Shown: positions 15,230 through 24,515, numbered from the stretch's first letter. The stretch: DNA of 64,000 nt from CAZAMP01 sp964486455 (GCA_964486455.1 CAZAMP010000004.1:95847-159846); one strand, 5' to 3'. The notes: a model not told the origin generated them from the letters alone. Made by a program: numbers and translations.

Positions 15230-18187
15230 CTAGCGAAGAAGCGTCATCTGCGCCGTCTTCGTAAAGCCCGGAAGCGTCAGTCGATAGAAGTAGGCGCCCG
15301 AAGCCACGGCGTTTCCGGTCGAGTCCAGACCGTCCCACGCGATGGCGTGGTGACCCGCCCGCTGCACCGTGTCGACCAGACCGCGGATCTTGCGGCCCGA
15401 GATGTCGTAGATCTCCAGACGCACCGAACCGGTTTCAGTCAGGCCGTAATGGATCGTCGTCCGCGGATTGAACGGGTTCGGACTGGCGCCGGCCAGATAG
15501 GCCGCCGCAGGGATCCCCGCCCCCGCCGGCTCGACGGAGACCGGGCCCTGGCCGAGGTCCGCGATGATGGAGAGATCATCCACACCGGCCTCGACGATGG
15601 CGTTGGTACCGTAGTCGCTCGCTTCGAACATGACCTGCAGCGACTCCGGTTCCGGGAAATGGGTGAAGAGATCGACCTCAACCACCAGCCACGAACGGTC
15701 GCTCGCGGTGGTGTTCTCGATCTCGACCCACGTATCCCCCGCATCATTGGATATGGATACGACCCAGGGATCTTCGCCGCCGTTGTTCCCCGTGTCGGTC
15801 GAGTACCAGCGGCGGTACTTGAGCGTCGCGATCGTCGCGGAACCGGTCACATCATAGACGGGACTGAAGAGCGTCGTCTTTCCACCGTCGATGTCGCTCT
15901 CACCCTGCCAGCCACCTTCATCACCGTCGTGTTGATCGGTGATGAAGCAGTGCGTGCCGGGAAACGGCGTGCTGTCGTCGGACGGCGCGGCGGCCGTGCC
16001 GGTGGGATCAACCCGCTCCCAAACACCGCGGACCGCGTCGTCGTCATCCGCACCAATGACCCAACCACTCTCCGCCTCCAGCGCATCGTAGTAGGTGACG
16101 ATCTGGAAGTCCCAGAGGTTTGCCGGTGCCCCTTCCGGGCCGGTTCCTCCGTATCCGAGGTCATCTTCGCCCTCGAGGTAGTACTCAATATACTCTCCGA
16201 GTGACTGCTCCGGGATGTTTGCCGTGAACTCGTCCGGGTCCCCCGTGGGGGTCATCGGCACGTCCATCCATCCGCCACCGTTGACACGCCAATGCATGAC
16301 GACGGAACCGGGAATGACATTGCCTTCCGTCGACCACGCTGTTGCGGTCACTTCATAGGCATCGCGCGTGGGGGTCTGCTCCCAGAGCTCACTGTGCGAG
16401 AAATGCACGCCCGGGGTCAGCGGCAGGCAGTCGAATCCATGGTGATCGGCCGCGTCGCAGAGATCCATGTAGTGCGCGGTTCCGTTGGTGAGGTCGCCGT
16501 CGTCGTCATCCGCGACGAACGTCCAGTAGACCTGGTCCGGCTGAGTCATGGGCTTGCCCATCTTGCGACCGAACTGCCATATCTCGGCGATGAGCGGTTC
16601 CGCCACGGCCTCGCCGAGCGACGCGATCAGGTTCTCCCGCGAGTCCCAGATGAAGCCCGCGATGATCTGCCCGTCATGATGGCCCGAGCCGTTGAGATCT
16701 TCGGGATAGCGGAGGTTGTTGTCTGAGTTGCGAATTCCGTAGGCGCAGTGGCTCGCATAGAACCCATAGCCAATGATCGAGTACTTCGTGATGAGATTGG
16801 CGATGATGTCAGAGTTCCCTTCGTGAAGATCGCTCGGCGGACCGCTTCCCCCCCACGTCCAATCCACGCAGCCGTGTCCGTACTCGTGGTAGACAACGTC
16901 ACCGATGCGGGCGGTGTTCGCGTAGCTTCCCCCCGCCAGGCAGAAGTTGATGCTCGTACCGGAGTACCAGGCGTTCCCGGGGCAATAGCCGTCGCTGCGG
17001 TTGACGTTGACGTCCATCTGGTTATTCGGCCATCCGCCGTAGTCAAGATCCGGATCGACCGTCGTGATGAAGTCGTGTACGCGGTTCGTGAAATAGAAGG
17101 CGTCCCGCTCGGCAATGTCGCAGTTCACATCCAACCACGTGTGCGTCTTGTGGACGCCCGGTGTGATCGTGTCGCTGACATAGGCATCCGGGCCGTTGAA
17201 GTTGTACACGTCCGCCCAGGGGCCCTTCAGCTCATAGATGATCTCGTGATCATCGGTCCCCTCGTACGGAAGGGTGAACGTTCCGTCAACGCCCGTGACG
17301 GCGGAACCGACGTCGGTGATGACGACGTCGTGGTCCATCAGGTCCCGCATGCTCACGCCGTCACACCAGCTTTGGTCCTCGATTTCGGCGTCCACGTTCC
17401 CGCTGAAGTCGACGGCGAAGAGTCGATCGAGACGCCAAAGAACGTCACCGGTCGATGCGTCGACGTAGCTCTCCCAGCGGGCCGGTACCGAGTCGTGGTA
17501 GTGCATGACACGGTGGGCGGCGCGGTAAACGTTCCCGCTCTGCCGGTGCTCAGGCAGAATGACGGTCTCGAGTTCCTGCTGCGTCGCGCTCTCGCTCGAG
17601 AGGCCGACGGCGCTGACCGCACGCTCGAACCCCGCCGACGCGCTCAACGCGGGTCGGCTATCGAGGCTGATGTCAGGATAGATATCGCTGCCGAAGAAGA
17701 AGACGCGACCGCTGTCCGTCAAGACGACGTCCGCGCGTCCACCCACGACCCGCATCCCGTCGTGGTATTGGGCGAAGTTGACGGCCCACTTGTTTCGATG
17801 CTTCACGACGTCATAAACGCGGAGTTCAGCGCCGGAGGAGCGCGTGAAGTCCGCATAACGATCGATGAACGTTCTGGCCGCATCCACAGCGGCGAGCTCG
17901 TCGAGAACGGGTTCGGTCACGACCTGGACGCCGCTACCGTAGACCAGGTGAGGCGTGCCGGTGGCGTGATTCCATTCCGTGACGCCCCAGCGCCCATCGG
18001 TCTGCTGCGTGAAGGCCTCGAGAGAGCGCTCGGCGTCGCGTAATACACGCCATCCGAGTACCACGGACTCGCCGGGCCGCTCGATCTCGAGCTCCGACTC
18101 GTGGGAATGAATGGCCAGCACACCTGCCGGCACGAGAACGGCCAGGATGACCGCCGCAAAAGTGGCCGTCAGCAGTGGTCTCATCAT
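15230..18187 (-). CDS. Secreted zinc metalloprotease (FTP + gluzincin + FlgD-like domain)
   Basis: This 985-residue protein starts at an ATG at 18187, with AAGGAG 8 nt upstream and a signal peptide (TATFAAVILAVLVPAGVLA). Residues ~60-180 are an FTP/PepSY-type propeptide (GMRVVGGRADVVLTDSGRV). The zinc-binding helix VVYHEYGHGCVDW, with the downstream glutamate in DLHEGNSDIIA, marks a gluzincin of the M36/M4 type (~residue 450). Beta domains follow, then a C-terminal FlgD/Ig-like domain (NPFNPRTTIHYGL ... WDGLDSTGN ... GAYFYRL). The probable role is extracellular protein degradation. The propeptide suggests autocatalytic activation after export. Confidence 0.88.
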   Translation of the reverse strand: MMRPLLTATFAAVILAVLVPAGVLAIHSHESELEIERPGESVVLGWRVLRDAERSLEAFTQQTDGRWGVTEWNHATGTPHLVYGSGVQVVTEPVLDELAAVDAARTFIDRYADFTRSSGAELRVYDVVKHRNKWAVNFAQYHDGMRVVGGRADVVLTDSGRVFFFGSDIYPDISLDSRPALSASAGFERAVSAVGLSSESATQQELETVILPEHRQSGNVYRAAHRVMHYHDSVPARWESYVDASTGDVLWRLDRLFAVDFSGNVDAEIEDQSWCDGVSMRDLMDHDVVITDVGSAVTGVDGTFTLPYEGTDDHEIIYELKGPWADVYNFNGPDAYVSDTITPGVHKTHTWLDVNCDIAERDAFYFTNRVHDFITTVDPDLDYGGWPNNQMDVNVNRSDGYCPGNAWYSGTSINFCLAGGSYANTARIGDVVYHEYGHGCVDWTWGGSGPPSDLHEGNSDIIANLITKYSIIGYGFYASHCAYGIRNSDNNLRYPEDLNGSGHHDGQIIAGFIWDSRENLIASLGEAVAEPLIAEIWQFGRKMGKPMTQPDQVYWTFVADDDDGDLTNGTAHYMDLCDAADHHGFDCLPLTPGVHFSHSELWEQTPTRDAYEVTATAWSTEGNVIPGSVVMHWRVNGGGWMDVPMTPTGDPDEFTANIPEQSLGEYIEYYLEGEDDLGYGGTGPEGAPANLWDFQIVTYYDALEAESGWVIGADDDDAVRGVWERVDPTGTAAAPSDDSTPFPGTHCFITDQHDGDEGGWQGESDIDGGKTTLFSPVYDVTGSATIATLKYRRWYSTDTGNNGGEDPWVVSISNDAGDTWVEIENTTASDRSWLVVEVDLFTHFPEPESLQVMFEASDYGTNAIVEAGVDDLSIIADLGQGPVSVEPAGAGIPAAAYLAGASPNPFNPRTTIHYGLTETGSVRLEIYDISGRKIRGLVDTVQRAGHHAIAWDGLDSTGNAVASGAYFYRLTLPGFTKTAQMTLLR

Positions 18188-18519
18188 CGTGATCTCCTTG
18201 TTGCTCCAGAATTGGAGCAGGGTCCAACAACGCGGACCCATGCCGAGGACGCTTGCGTCGCGCACGTCACGGCGCGGCACGGCTCTGGGTGGGGGATCGG
18301 ACACCCAAAAGGTAGGATCTTGGGGTGCCTGCGCACAGACCCGGGCAAGCAGTATCAGTACTAGGATAGCAGCGGTCTGCTCTAACGTCAATATGACAGG
18401 GTGTTTGAGGGGGTATCTGGCGAGCGCCGTTCGGCCGAATTGGAACCGATGGCTGAGAAGAGCCTACCGACGGCGCGGAGACCGCGCCGCCGAGAACCTA
18501 AACTAGTGTGTGGGGCTTT
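18188..18519. other. Intergenic region, 332 bp
   Basis: It holds the protease promoter (18363-18391) and a perfect 8-bp GC hairpin, CGGCGCGG-AGA-CCGCGCCG, at 18471-18489. That hairpin lies upstream of the promoter and 30 bp past the TPR gene end in the opposite reading sense. I see no gene or RNA family here. Confidence 0.5.
18363..18391 (-). promoter_or_regulatory. Sigma-70-like promoter for the metalloprotease
   Basis: On the minus strand, TTGACG (18391-18386) is separated by exactly 17 bp from TATCCT (18368-18363). Transcription from here would give a ~170-nt 5' leader to the protease ATG. Confidence 0.55.
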
Positions 18520-19869
18520 CTATTCGTCTAGCATGCGGCGCGCGTCTTCCGCGAGTTCCGACTCGCGGTGCCGCTCCAGGAACTGCTTCCAGGCCAATCG
18601 CGAGTTGTGACGCTTGCCCTGACGCTGACAGGCAACTCCCAAATAGTAGTGATTGAGCGAAAAGTCGGGATTAATCGAGATCCCCTCTCTGAAGCAATCC
18701 TCGGCACGGACCGGATCGCCATGCTCCAGAAAGGCAAGCCCAAGATTCAGGTACAGATCGGCGGTCGCGCGGCCACTCGCGAGAAGCGCCTCATATTCCC
18801 GGATCGCCGCCTCCATGTCACCTTCGTATCGATAGGCCTGGGCCAGGTTCATCCGGGCGAAGTGAAATGACGGATTGATCGACAGCGCGGCGCGGAACGA
18901 CTCGATCGCATCGGCGAATCGCCCGCCTTCCATGTAGGTCAGGCCGAGATGATAGCGAACGTCCGCGAATCCCGGGCGCAGCTCCACAGCGCGCTCGAAT
19001 GCGGTTTCGGCCTCGTCGACTTTCCCCGCCGCCGCGTACTCCAGGCCGAGCGCGATGTGCGAATCGACGGCCTCGGGATCCAGTTTGATCGCCTCGTGAA
19101 AATGACGCCTGGCCTCCGTTGATTCCCCCAGCCACGACGCCAGACGGCCTACGTTCCACGCGTGGCGCGCGCGATGGGGCCAATAGAGCTGAGCGTCGTT
19201 ATAGCTCTCCACGGCTCGGCTCCGGAACCCGTGACGCGCGTAGATCTCGGCGAAGAACTCCATCAACGCGTGCATCCCGGGATGTAGAGGAATCGTCTCG
19301 GCCGCGTCGCGCGGACTGACCTTTTCCAGCGCGCTCGGACCCAGGAACTCCTGCTGGCGATACAACCTGTCCAGCAGCGGGCACGTCCCCGCGGCCTCGA
19401 GGAACGCGCGTCGGGCGCTCTCCCGATCACCCAAGCGTAGGTGACACAGGCCGAGCAGGTGATCACGATAGCCCTCGGCGCTGTCTTCCCCGTCCAGCTC
19501 GCGAAGTGCTTCCTCGAGCCGGTCGGCACGAAGCAGAAGCGCCGCTCGGCAAACCCCGTAGTCATCCTCGACCGAGAAGATGCTCTCCGGTCCGAACAAG
19601 GTCAGCGCCTCATCCGGCTGCCCCATCTCCACGAGCGCGAAACCGAGGTTGGAGGCCGCCCAGAAGTATCCGGGGTTGATGGCGAGCGCCTCCCGGAACG
19701 AGCGGGCCGCCTTCTCATGATCGCCATCGAACATCTGAACCAGGCCATGACGATTCTGGAGATCCGCGTACCCGGGGTGCACCTGGATCTCTCCCTGCAC
19801 AAGCTTTCGGGCCGCCGCCTTGACATCCAAAATGATTTGAACCGGCGCTACGACGCTTTCCTTTTCCAT
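18520..19869 (-). CDS. TPR-repeat protein
   Basis: This 449-residue cytoplasmic protein has no signal peptide. It contains about ten tetratricopeptide repeats (examples ALAINPGYFWAASNLGFALV, AIKLDPEAVDSHIALGLEYA, GISINPDFSLNHYYLGVAC) spread from residue ~35 to the C-terminus. TPR proteins are protein-protein scaffolds; no enzymatic domain is attached. The start overlaps the 3' end of the BON-like gene by 22 bp, indicating co-translation. Confidence 0.85.
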   Translation of the reverse strand: MEKESVVAPVQIILDVKAAARKLVQGEIQVHPGYADLQNRHGLVQMFDGDHEKAARSFREALAINPGYFWAASNLGFALVEMGQPDEALTLFGPESIFSVEDDYGVCRAALLLRADRLEEALRELDGEDSAEGYRDHLLGLCHLRLGDRESARRAFLEAAGTCPLLDRLYRQQEFLGPSALEKVSPRDAAETIPLHPGMHALMEFFAEIYARHGFRSRAVESYNDAQLYWPHRARHAWNVGRLASWLGESTEARRHFHEAIKLDPEAVDSHIALGLEYAAAGKVDEAETAFERAVELRPGFADVRYHLGLTYMEGGRFADAIESFRAALSINPSFHFARMNLAQAYRYEGDMEAAIREYEALLASGRATADLYLNLGLAFLEHGDPVRAEDCFREGISINPDFSLNHYYLGVACQRQGKRHNSRLAWKQFLERHRESELAEDARRMLDE

Positions 19870-20147
19870 TCCGCCCCTACCTTTTCAAAACCGGCCAGCG
19901 ACAAAACCACGTCGCGAACGCCAGAGATGCGTCTCAGCTCGCGATCGACCTTGCGGATAAACTGCACCGACGGTTTTCCCTCACCGATCGCCGGGGCAAG
20001 GCTGAGTCCCTGTCGGAGCTCTCCTTCGACGTACACAACGCCGTCGGATGTCCCAATGCGGAGCCTGTCAAGGTCCACCCACCGGCGAACCAAGACGCTG
20101 CGGACCATGGAGTTGATACGTGCGTCATCGACGTGTCGAGCCACCAC
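19848..20147 (-). CDS. Small BON-like domain protein
   Basis: This protein of about 99 residues starts at one of two tandem GTG codons (20147 or 20144) after a strong AAGGAGG; the second has better spacing. The pattern VYVEGEL ... RKVDRELRRISGVRDVVLSL matches the alpha-beta BON fold (strand, helix, ISGVRDV strand) found in proteins binding phospholipid or associated with envelope stress. No signal peptide is present, so it is probably cytoplasmic. It overlaps the TPR gene downstream. Confidence 0.65.
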   Translation of the reverse strand: MVARHVDDARINSMVRSVLVRRWVDLDRLRIGTSDGVVYVEGELRQGLSLAPAIGEGKPSVQFIRKVDRELRRISGVRDVVLSLAGFEKVGAEWKRKAS

Positions 20148-20259
20148 TGCCTCCTTGAACCGGGCTAGGCAGACGAGTCAAACGAGATGTAACCATCCGG
20201 TGATTCTGTTCGGCGAATCGAGAGGGGATGTTGAAGCTATTGTGGTCTGAGATGCCCGC

Positions 20260-21564
20260 TTAGAAGTGCAGCGCCCGCCGGTCATGTGGAGGCGGGCCGC
20301 CCTCGTGGCCGTTGGAGACGGTCTTTCCGCACGAAATGAGCTGACCGGGGAAGTTTTCGGGGCTCAAGCCGGGGAAAAGAACACAGTTACGGGTGATGAC
20401 GACCTCGTCCGGCAGGCGACAGCCGCGTCCCACCACGTTTAAGCCACTCGAGAGATGCTCCGGGGCGACCTCGTTCGGCCCATCCACGTTTCCGCTGCCG
20501 ATAACCGATGCCCGGCCCGTTCGCACGCGCTTGTCGAGAATCGATCGGTGGACGCGCGCGTCAATGCCGACGTCGCACTCGTCGAGCACGATCGACTCCC
20601 GCACGACAGCCCCGCGACGAACGTGAACACCGGGAAACACGACGGAGCGCTCGACGGTGCCCTCGATGATGGATCCGTTCGCCACCACCGAGGATCGAAT
20701 GACGGCCTCGGAGTCGAACTTGACACCCGGGGCGTCATGCGCCTGCGTGTACGTCTTCCAACCCGGGACTTCCAGCTGAAAAACGGGATCCGCCCTGGTG
20801 AGATCGATGTTGGAGTCGAAGTAAGCGTCGAGTGTCCCGACGTCTTGCCAGTAGCCGTCGAATACGTAGCCAAACACCCGCTGATCCTCGATCATGGCCG
20901 GGATCACATCCTTGCCGAAGTCGTTGCCGCCCGTTTCCGTCATCTCTCCGAGCGCCCTCTTGAGCACATCCGCGCTGAAAAGGTATACGCCCATCGAAGC
21001 GAGGTTGCTGGTCGCGTTCTGCGGTTTTTCCTCGAAGCCCACCACGCGCCCATCGTCGCCAAGCTTCATCACACCGTACTGCGGCGCGTCCTCCCAGGGG
21101 ACCTCTTTCACCGCGATGGTGAGGTCGGCGCCGGACGATTCGTGGAAGTCCCGCATCTTACGGTAGTCCATCCGATAGATGTGATCACCCGAGAGGATGA
21201 ACGCGAGCCGAGAATCCCGCTCGATGATTTGATCGATGTTCTGCAGCACGGCATCCGCCGTCCCGCGATACCAGTCCATGTCACGCGACCCCAGGTACGG
21301 CTGAAGCAGACGGACGCCACCCGTCTTCCGGTCGAGATCCCATGGCCGGCCGATTCCGATGTGCCGGTTGAGCGAAAGGGGACGATACTGCGTCAGGACG
21401 CCGACGTCATAGAGCCCGGAGTTAACACAGTTCGAGAGTGTGAAATCGATGATGCGGTACTTGCCGCCGAACGGAACGGCCGGCTTGGCCCGCGCCGCGG
21501 CGAGGATCGAGAGACGACTCCCGACGCCGCCCGCCAGAACGTAGGTGTAGACCTCACTTGGCAT
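20260..21564 (-). CDS. glgC: Glucose-1-phosphate adenylyltransferase, catalytic-type
   Basis: This 434-residue protein makes ADP-glucose from ATP and glucose-1-phosphate for glycogen synthesis. It keeps the signature residues: LAGGVGSRLSIL (nucleotide loop with the catalytic Arg), RAKPAVPFGGKYRIIDF, YRGTADAVLQN, and SGDHIYRMDY (catalytic Asp). The C-terminal left-handed beta-helix runs from ~residue 290. The ATG at 21564 was chosen because the family N-terminus (PSEVYTYVLAGG) begins there; it overlaps the upstream paralogue by 11 bp. Confidence 0.9.
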   Translation of the reverse strand: MPSEVYTYVLAGGVGSRLSILAAARAKPAVPFGGKYRIIDFTLSNCVNSGLYDVGVLTQYRPLSLNRHIGIGRPWDLDRKTGGVRLLQPYLGSRDMDWYRGTADAVLQNIDQIIERDSRLAFILSGDHIYRMDYRKMRDFHESSGADLTIAVKEVPWEDAPQYGVMKLGDDGRVVGFEEKPQNATSNLASMGVYLFSADVLKRALGEMTETGGNDFGKDVIPAMIEDQRVFGYVFDGYWQDVGTLDAYFDSNIDLTRADPVFQLEVPGWKTYTQAHDAPGVKFDSEAVIRSSVVANGSIIEGTVERSVVFPGVHVRRGAVVRESIVLDECDVGIDARVHRSILDKRVRTGRASVIGSGNVDGPNEVAPEHLSSGLNVVGRGCRLPDEVVITRNCVLFPGLSPENFPGQLISCGKTVSNGHEGGPPPHDRRALHF

Positions 21565-22798
21565 GAAGATCCCCCGCGACCCCACCCAACGCGTCGGTGA
21601 TCCTTCGGCCGCCGGGCGGACCCGACCAACCGTACGCTCCCGCGTCCACCGTCTCCCCGGCCGCAATGTGCGTGCCGTCTGGGATGTGGATTCCCTTTCC
21701 GATTTGGACGAGGCCGTTCTGATCGAGCGTCGCGCCCGGATCGCCGACACGTGCCCCCGCCCCCACGGAAACGTCCTTATCGATGATGGCGCGGAAGACC
21801 TTCGCGCCCTCGTGGATCACCGTTTCCGGCATGACGATCGAATCAACGACGCACGCCCCCTCGCTCACCCGCACGCCGGGGAAGAGAATCGAGTTGACCA
21901 CCTCGCCCGCCACGACCGCGCCATTGGCCACGATGCTCTGCTTGATGACCGCGTTCGACAGCAGGCGCACCGGCGCGCGCTCCTCGCTCTTCGTCAGGAT
22001 TCGCCAATATGGATCGTAGAGATTCAGCTCGGGCAGCTTGTCCAACAGCGCACGGTTGGCCTGGTAGTAGCCCTGTGCGCGCCCAACATCCCGCCAGAAT
22101 CCATCGAAGCGGTACGCCACCACGCGGTCCTCACGCTGCACCGCCGGGAGAATCACATCGTGCACGAGATCAACCGTCGACGTACTCAAGTGTTCTCGCA
22201 GGTAGAGGGGATCGAAAACGTAGATCCCGAGCGACGCCAGATCGGTTCTCGGGGCCTTGGGCTTCTCCATGAAGTCGACGACCCCGCCGCCGGGATCCAC
22301 ATCGACGACACCGAAGTTCCGCAGGTACTTCTTCGGAAACGGCCTCACGACGAGCGTGATCCGGGCACCTCGGTCGCGGTGGAATTCGACGATCGGACCG
22401 AAGTCCATCGTATAGACGGCATCGCCCGAAATCACGAGAACGTCCCGATAGCGATCATCCGTTATGACATCGATGTTCTGATAGAGCGCGTCCGCCGTCC
22501 CCGCATACCAGCGCGTTCCGTCCTTGCGAACATAGGGCTGGAGCAGGCGGATTCCACCGTCGCGCCGATCGAGGTCCCACGGCCGGCCGATCTCGATATG
22601 GTTGTTGAGGGAAACGGGCGCATACTGAGTGAGAACCGAGATGCTCGTGATATCCGAGTGGACGAGGCTAGAGAGCGGAAAATCGATGACTCGGTAGCGG
22701 CCGCCGAACGGAAGTGCGGCCGTCGCGCGGTGACGCGTCAGAACTTGCAGATCCTCACTCTTGCCGCCCGCGAGGATTACGGCACCGACGCGCTTCAA
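21554..22798 (-). CDS. GlgC paralogue, probable non-catalytic/regulatory subunit (GlgD-like)
   Basis: This 414-residue protein has a TTG start preceded by GGTGAGGG. It has the full ADP-glucose pyrophosphorylase architecture, but the N-terminal loop reads LAGGKSEDLQVL instead of GxGxRL, and RATAALPFGG replaces RAKPAVPFGG. The catalytic Arg and the Lys of the K-P-A motif are therefore lost. The YAGTADALYQN segment and beta-helix are retained. By analogy with Firmicutes GlgC/GlgD, it probably forms a heterotetramer with, and modulates, the catalytic subunit encoded immediately downstream. No glycogen synthase or branching enzyme lies in the window. Confidence 0.8.
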   Translation of the reverse strand: MKRVGAVILAGGKSEDLQVLTRHRATAALPFGGRYRVIDFPLSSLVHSDITSISVLTQYAPVSLNNHIEIGRPWDLDRRDGGIRLLQPYVRKDGTRWYAGTADALYQNIDVITDDRYRDVLVISGDAVYTMDFGPIVEFHRDRGARITLVVRPFPKKYLRNFGVVDVDPGGGVVDFMEKPKAPRTDLASLGIYVFDPLYLREHLSTSTVDLVHDVILPAVQREDRVVAYRFDGFWRDVGRAQGYYQANRALLDKLPELNLYDPYWRILTKSEERAPVRLLSNAVIKQSIVANGAVVAGEVVNSILFPGVRVSEGACVVDSIVMPETVIHEGAKVFRAIIDKDVSVGAGARVGDPGATLDQNGLVQIGKGIHIPDGTHIAAGETVDAGAYGWSGPPGGRRITDALGGVAGDLHAK

Positions 22799-22846
22799 TC
22801 GTCCCTCACCCGCTAGTGCAGAAGCCGACCCGACGCCCCAACGAGC

Positions 22847-23884
22847 CTAATCAAAGCTCAGCTGGGCAGAAACTCGATGGGTATTGTCAAGATCTTCGTG
22901 GCTCAAGAAGGCGTAGTCAACTCCGAATGCGCCCCATCGAAAGCCCGTCCCGGCGGCAAGGCGTCCCGCGTCGCTTCCGACGCGAATCGCGAGTTGATGC
23001 TGATACCAGTATTCCATCCCGGCCTTCAGCTCGCCGCCCAGCACACCCGTCGCGAACTGGCTCGCCTCGTCGCGCCCGTCCGTCGTGACCGCGACGTCGA
23101 CCGCCGCTGAGACAACGCCGCCCAGCGCGCTGATCGGGGTTGCATAGTACGAGCCGAGAACGATGGACGGCATCACCGACTCCCGATGTCCCGTGTCCCA
23201 GGAGACCCGGGTCGTCGTGATGTCCTGCGCCAGTAGCCCCACGGTCATCCGGCGAGACGGCGTCCACATAACACCAAGATCGGCCCCGACACCGGTAGCA
23301 TCGGTTCCCACCAAGTTCACGCGCAGGAGCTTCGCAGTTCCGCCGATCGAGAGCGTCGCTGTCAGCGAACGTGCGTAGGTGAAGAAGAAGGCCTGATTGA
23401 CGTTGCTCTTCATCCGAAACTTCGAGTAGTCGAAGCGCTCGCCGATGTCGTACTCTCCGTTACCTTCGCCTTCGTCGCCGTCGCCAGGAACCCCGTTTTG
23501 ACCGTAGTCGAGGAGCCCGTCCGTCGTCACCTCAATGTTGTCTACGGCCACGCGATCCCACGCGACGCCGACGATGCCTTCGGAAGCCGATCCTCTTCCT
23601 CGAAGCGGATAGGTCGCGCTCATGAAATCGTGCGCCACCTCACCGCCGAACTGCTCGGCGTGCATGCCAAGAACCTGGCCCCGGGTCAAGAATGTGAGCC
23701 CGGCCGGATTCCAGTAAACGGCACTGGCATCGTCCGCGACGGAGACGAACGCGCCGCCCATTCCGAGCGCCCGCGCGCCGACGCCGATCTTCAGGAACTC
23801 GGCGGCATACTTGTTTTGCGCTTGCGCCGGGCCGAGGACGCCGCACAGAAGAGCGACCACCGCAAGACATGCGAGACGATTCAT
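22847..23884 (-). CDS. PorV/PorQ-family outer-membrane protein
   Basis: This 345-residue protein has a signal peptide (LACLAVVALLCGVLGPAQA). The family signature follows at once: FLKIGVGARALGMGGAFVSVADDASAVYWNPAGL (residues ~30-63, given here as the family hallmark). FadL-like barrel strands follow, and the chain ends in ...HRVSAQLSFD. PorV/PorQ proteins are shuttle or attachment components of type IX secretion in Bacteroidota. In other FCB phyla, homologues occur without a full T9SS. It is a single gene here; no por/gld genes lie nearby. Confidence 0.85.
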   Translation of the reverse strand: MNRLACLAVVALLCGVLGPAQAQNKYAAEFLKIGVGARALGMGGAFVSVADDASAVYWNPAGLTFLTRGQVLGMHAEQFGGEVAHDFMSATYPLRGRGSASEGIVGVAWDRVAVDNIEVTTDGLLDYGQNGVPGDGDEGEGNGEYDIGERFDYSKFRMKSNVNQAFFFTYARSLTATLSIGGTAKLLRVNLVGTDATGVGADLGVMWTPSRRMTVGLLAQDITTTRVSWDTGHRESVMPSIVLGSYYATPISALGGVVSAAVDVAVTTDGRDEASQFATGVLGGELKAGMEYWYQHQLAIRVGSDAGRLAAGTGFRWGAFGVDYAFLSHEDLDNTHRVSAQLSFD

Positions 23885-23950
23885 ACGGCACCTCTCAATT
23901 GCAGGTCCGGGACTTATCCGTCATACCCCATTGAGTTCATGGGGTTCCGG

Positions 23951-24328
23951 CTAAGCGCTGGTGGTCGAACTCTCGAGGATGCGCCTGACGTAGTTATCGA
24001 TGAACGCTCGGTCTTCCTCACCGATTGCGGTGAAAAAACACGCGACACGATACGAGGATACCGCCTTGGTTTCCTCAGGCGGGTCGCATCGCACCACGAC
24101 CGCCTCGATGTCGACGAGCCGATCCGTCGGAACGTTCTCGGGACCGGAATCGGCGAAGACGAACGCCATCTCGAGCCGCGTCAGCGGCTCGACCCAACGT
24201 GGCGAATCATAGCAGACACCGGAGGCGGAGAGATTTACCGTACGAATCTCTTCTTCTGGCCGACCGGCGGGCGTGGTCCGTATGGTGATGGCCACGTCCG
24301 CTCGCGGGCTCCCACGGCGCTCCTTCAC
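23951..24328 (-). CDS. PilZ-domain protein
   Basis: This 125-residue protein starts at GTG (24328) with GGGAGG 9 nt upstream. The N-terminal RRGSPR and central NLSASGVCYDS fit the RxxxR and [DN]xSxxG c-di-GMP-binding motifs, and the length is that of a stand-alone PilZ domain. It probably acts as a c-di-GMP-responsive adaptor in the cytoplasm; its partner is unknown. No diguanylate cyclase is in the window. Confidence 0.8.
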   Translation of the reverse strand: MKERRGSPRADVAITIRTTPAGRPEEEIRTVNLSASGVCYDSPRWVEPLTRLEMAFVFADSGPENVPTDRLVDIEAVVVRCDPPEETKAVSSYRVACFFTAIGEEDRAFIDNYVRRILESSTTSA

Positions 24329-24355
24329 AGTTATCGGCCTCCCTCTGGCGGGCAG

Positions 24356-24451
24356 CTAGCGAACTCGTTTCTTGTGGCGATTGGCGCGAAGACGCTTCTT
24401 ACGCTTGTGCGTCGCGATCTTCTTACGCTTGCGCTTCCTTCCGCAGGGCAT
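24356..24451 (-). CDS. Very small basic ribosomal-type protein (AURKAIP1/COX24-like)
   Basis: This 31-residue peptide starts MPCGRKRKRKKIATHK and is almost entirely Lys/Arg/His. The ATG at 24451 has a clear AGGAGA site 6 nt upstream. The composition and K-M/I-x-T-H-K-R-K-K-R-L-R-x-N-R-H-K-K layout match the AURKAIP1/COX24 domain of mitochondrial mS38 and of small bacterial 30S proteins such as mycobacterial bS22. It is likely a ribosome-associated peptide. It lies next to HU. Confidence 0.75.
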   Translation of the reverse strand: MPCGRKRKRKKIATHKRKKRLRANRHKKRVR

Positions 24452-24488
24452 GTTCTCTCCTGTTAGAGCCCTTCCGTCTCCGGAATGG

Positions 24489-24515
24489 GATCGCCCTGGG
24501 CTGTCCAGGGCGATC
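24489..24515 (-). terminator. 11-bp perfect inverted repeat after HU
   Basis: GATCGCCCTGG pairs with CCAGGGCGATC across a 5-nt loop, between the HU stop and the small basic peptide gene. It has no T-tract. On the minus strand a second, weaker hairpin follows (TTCCG-GAGA-CGGAA). It may end or attenuate HU transcripts, or stabilise the mRNA 3' end. Confidence 0.5.
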
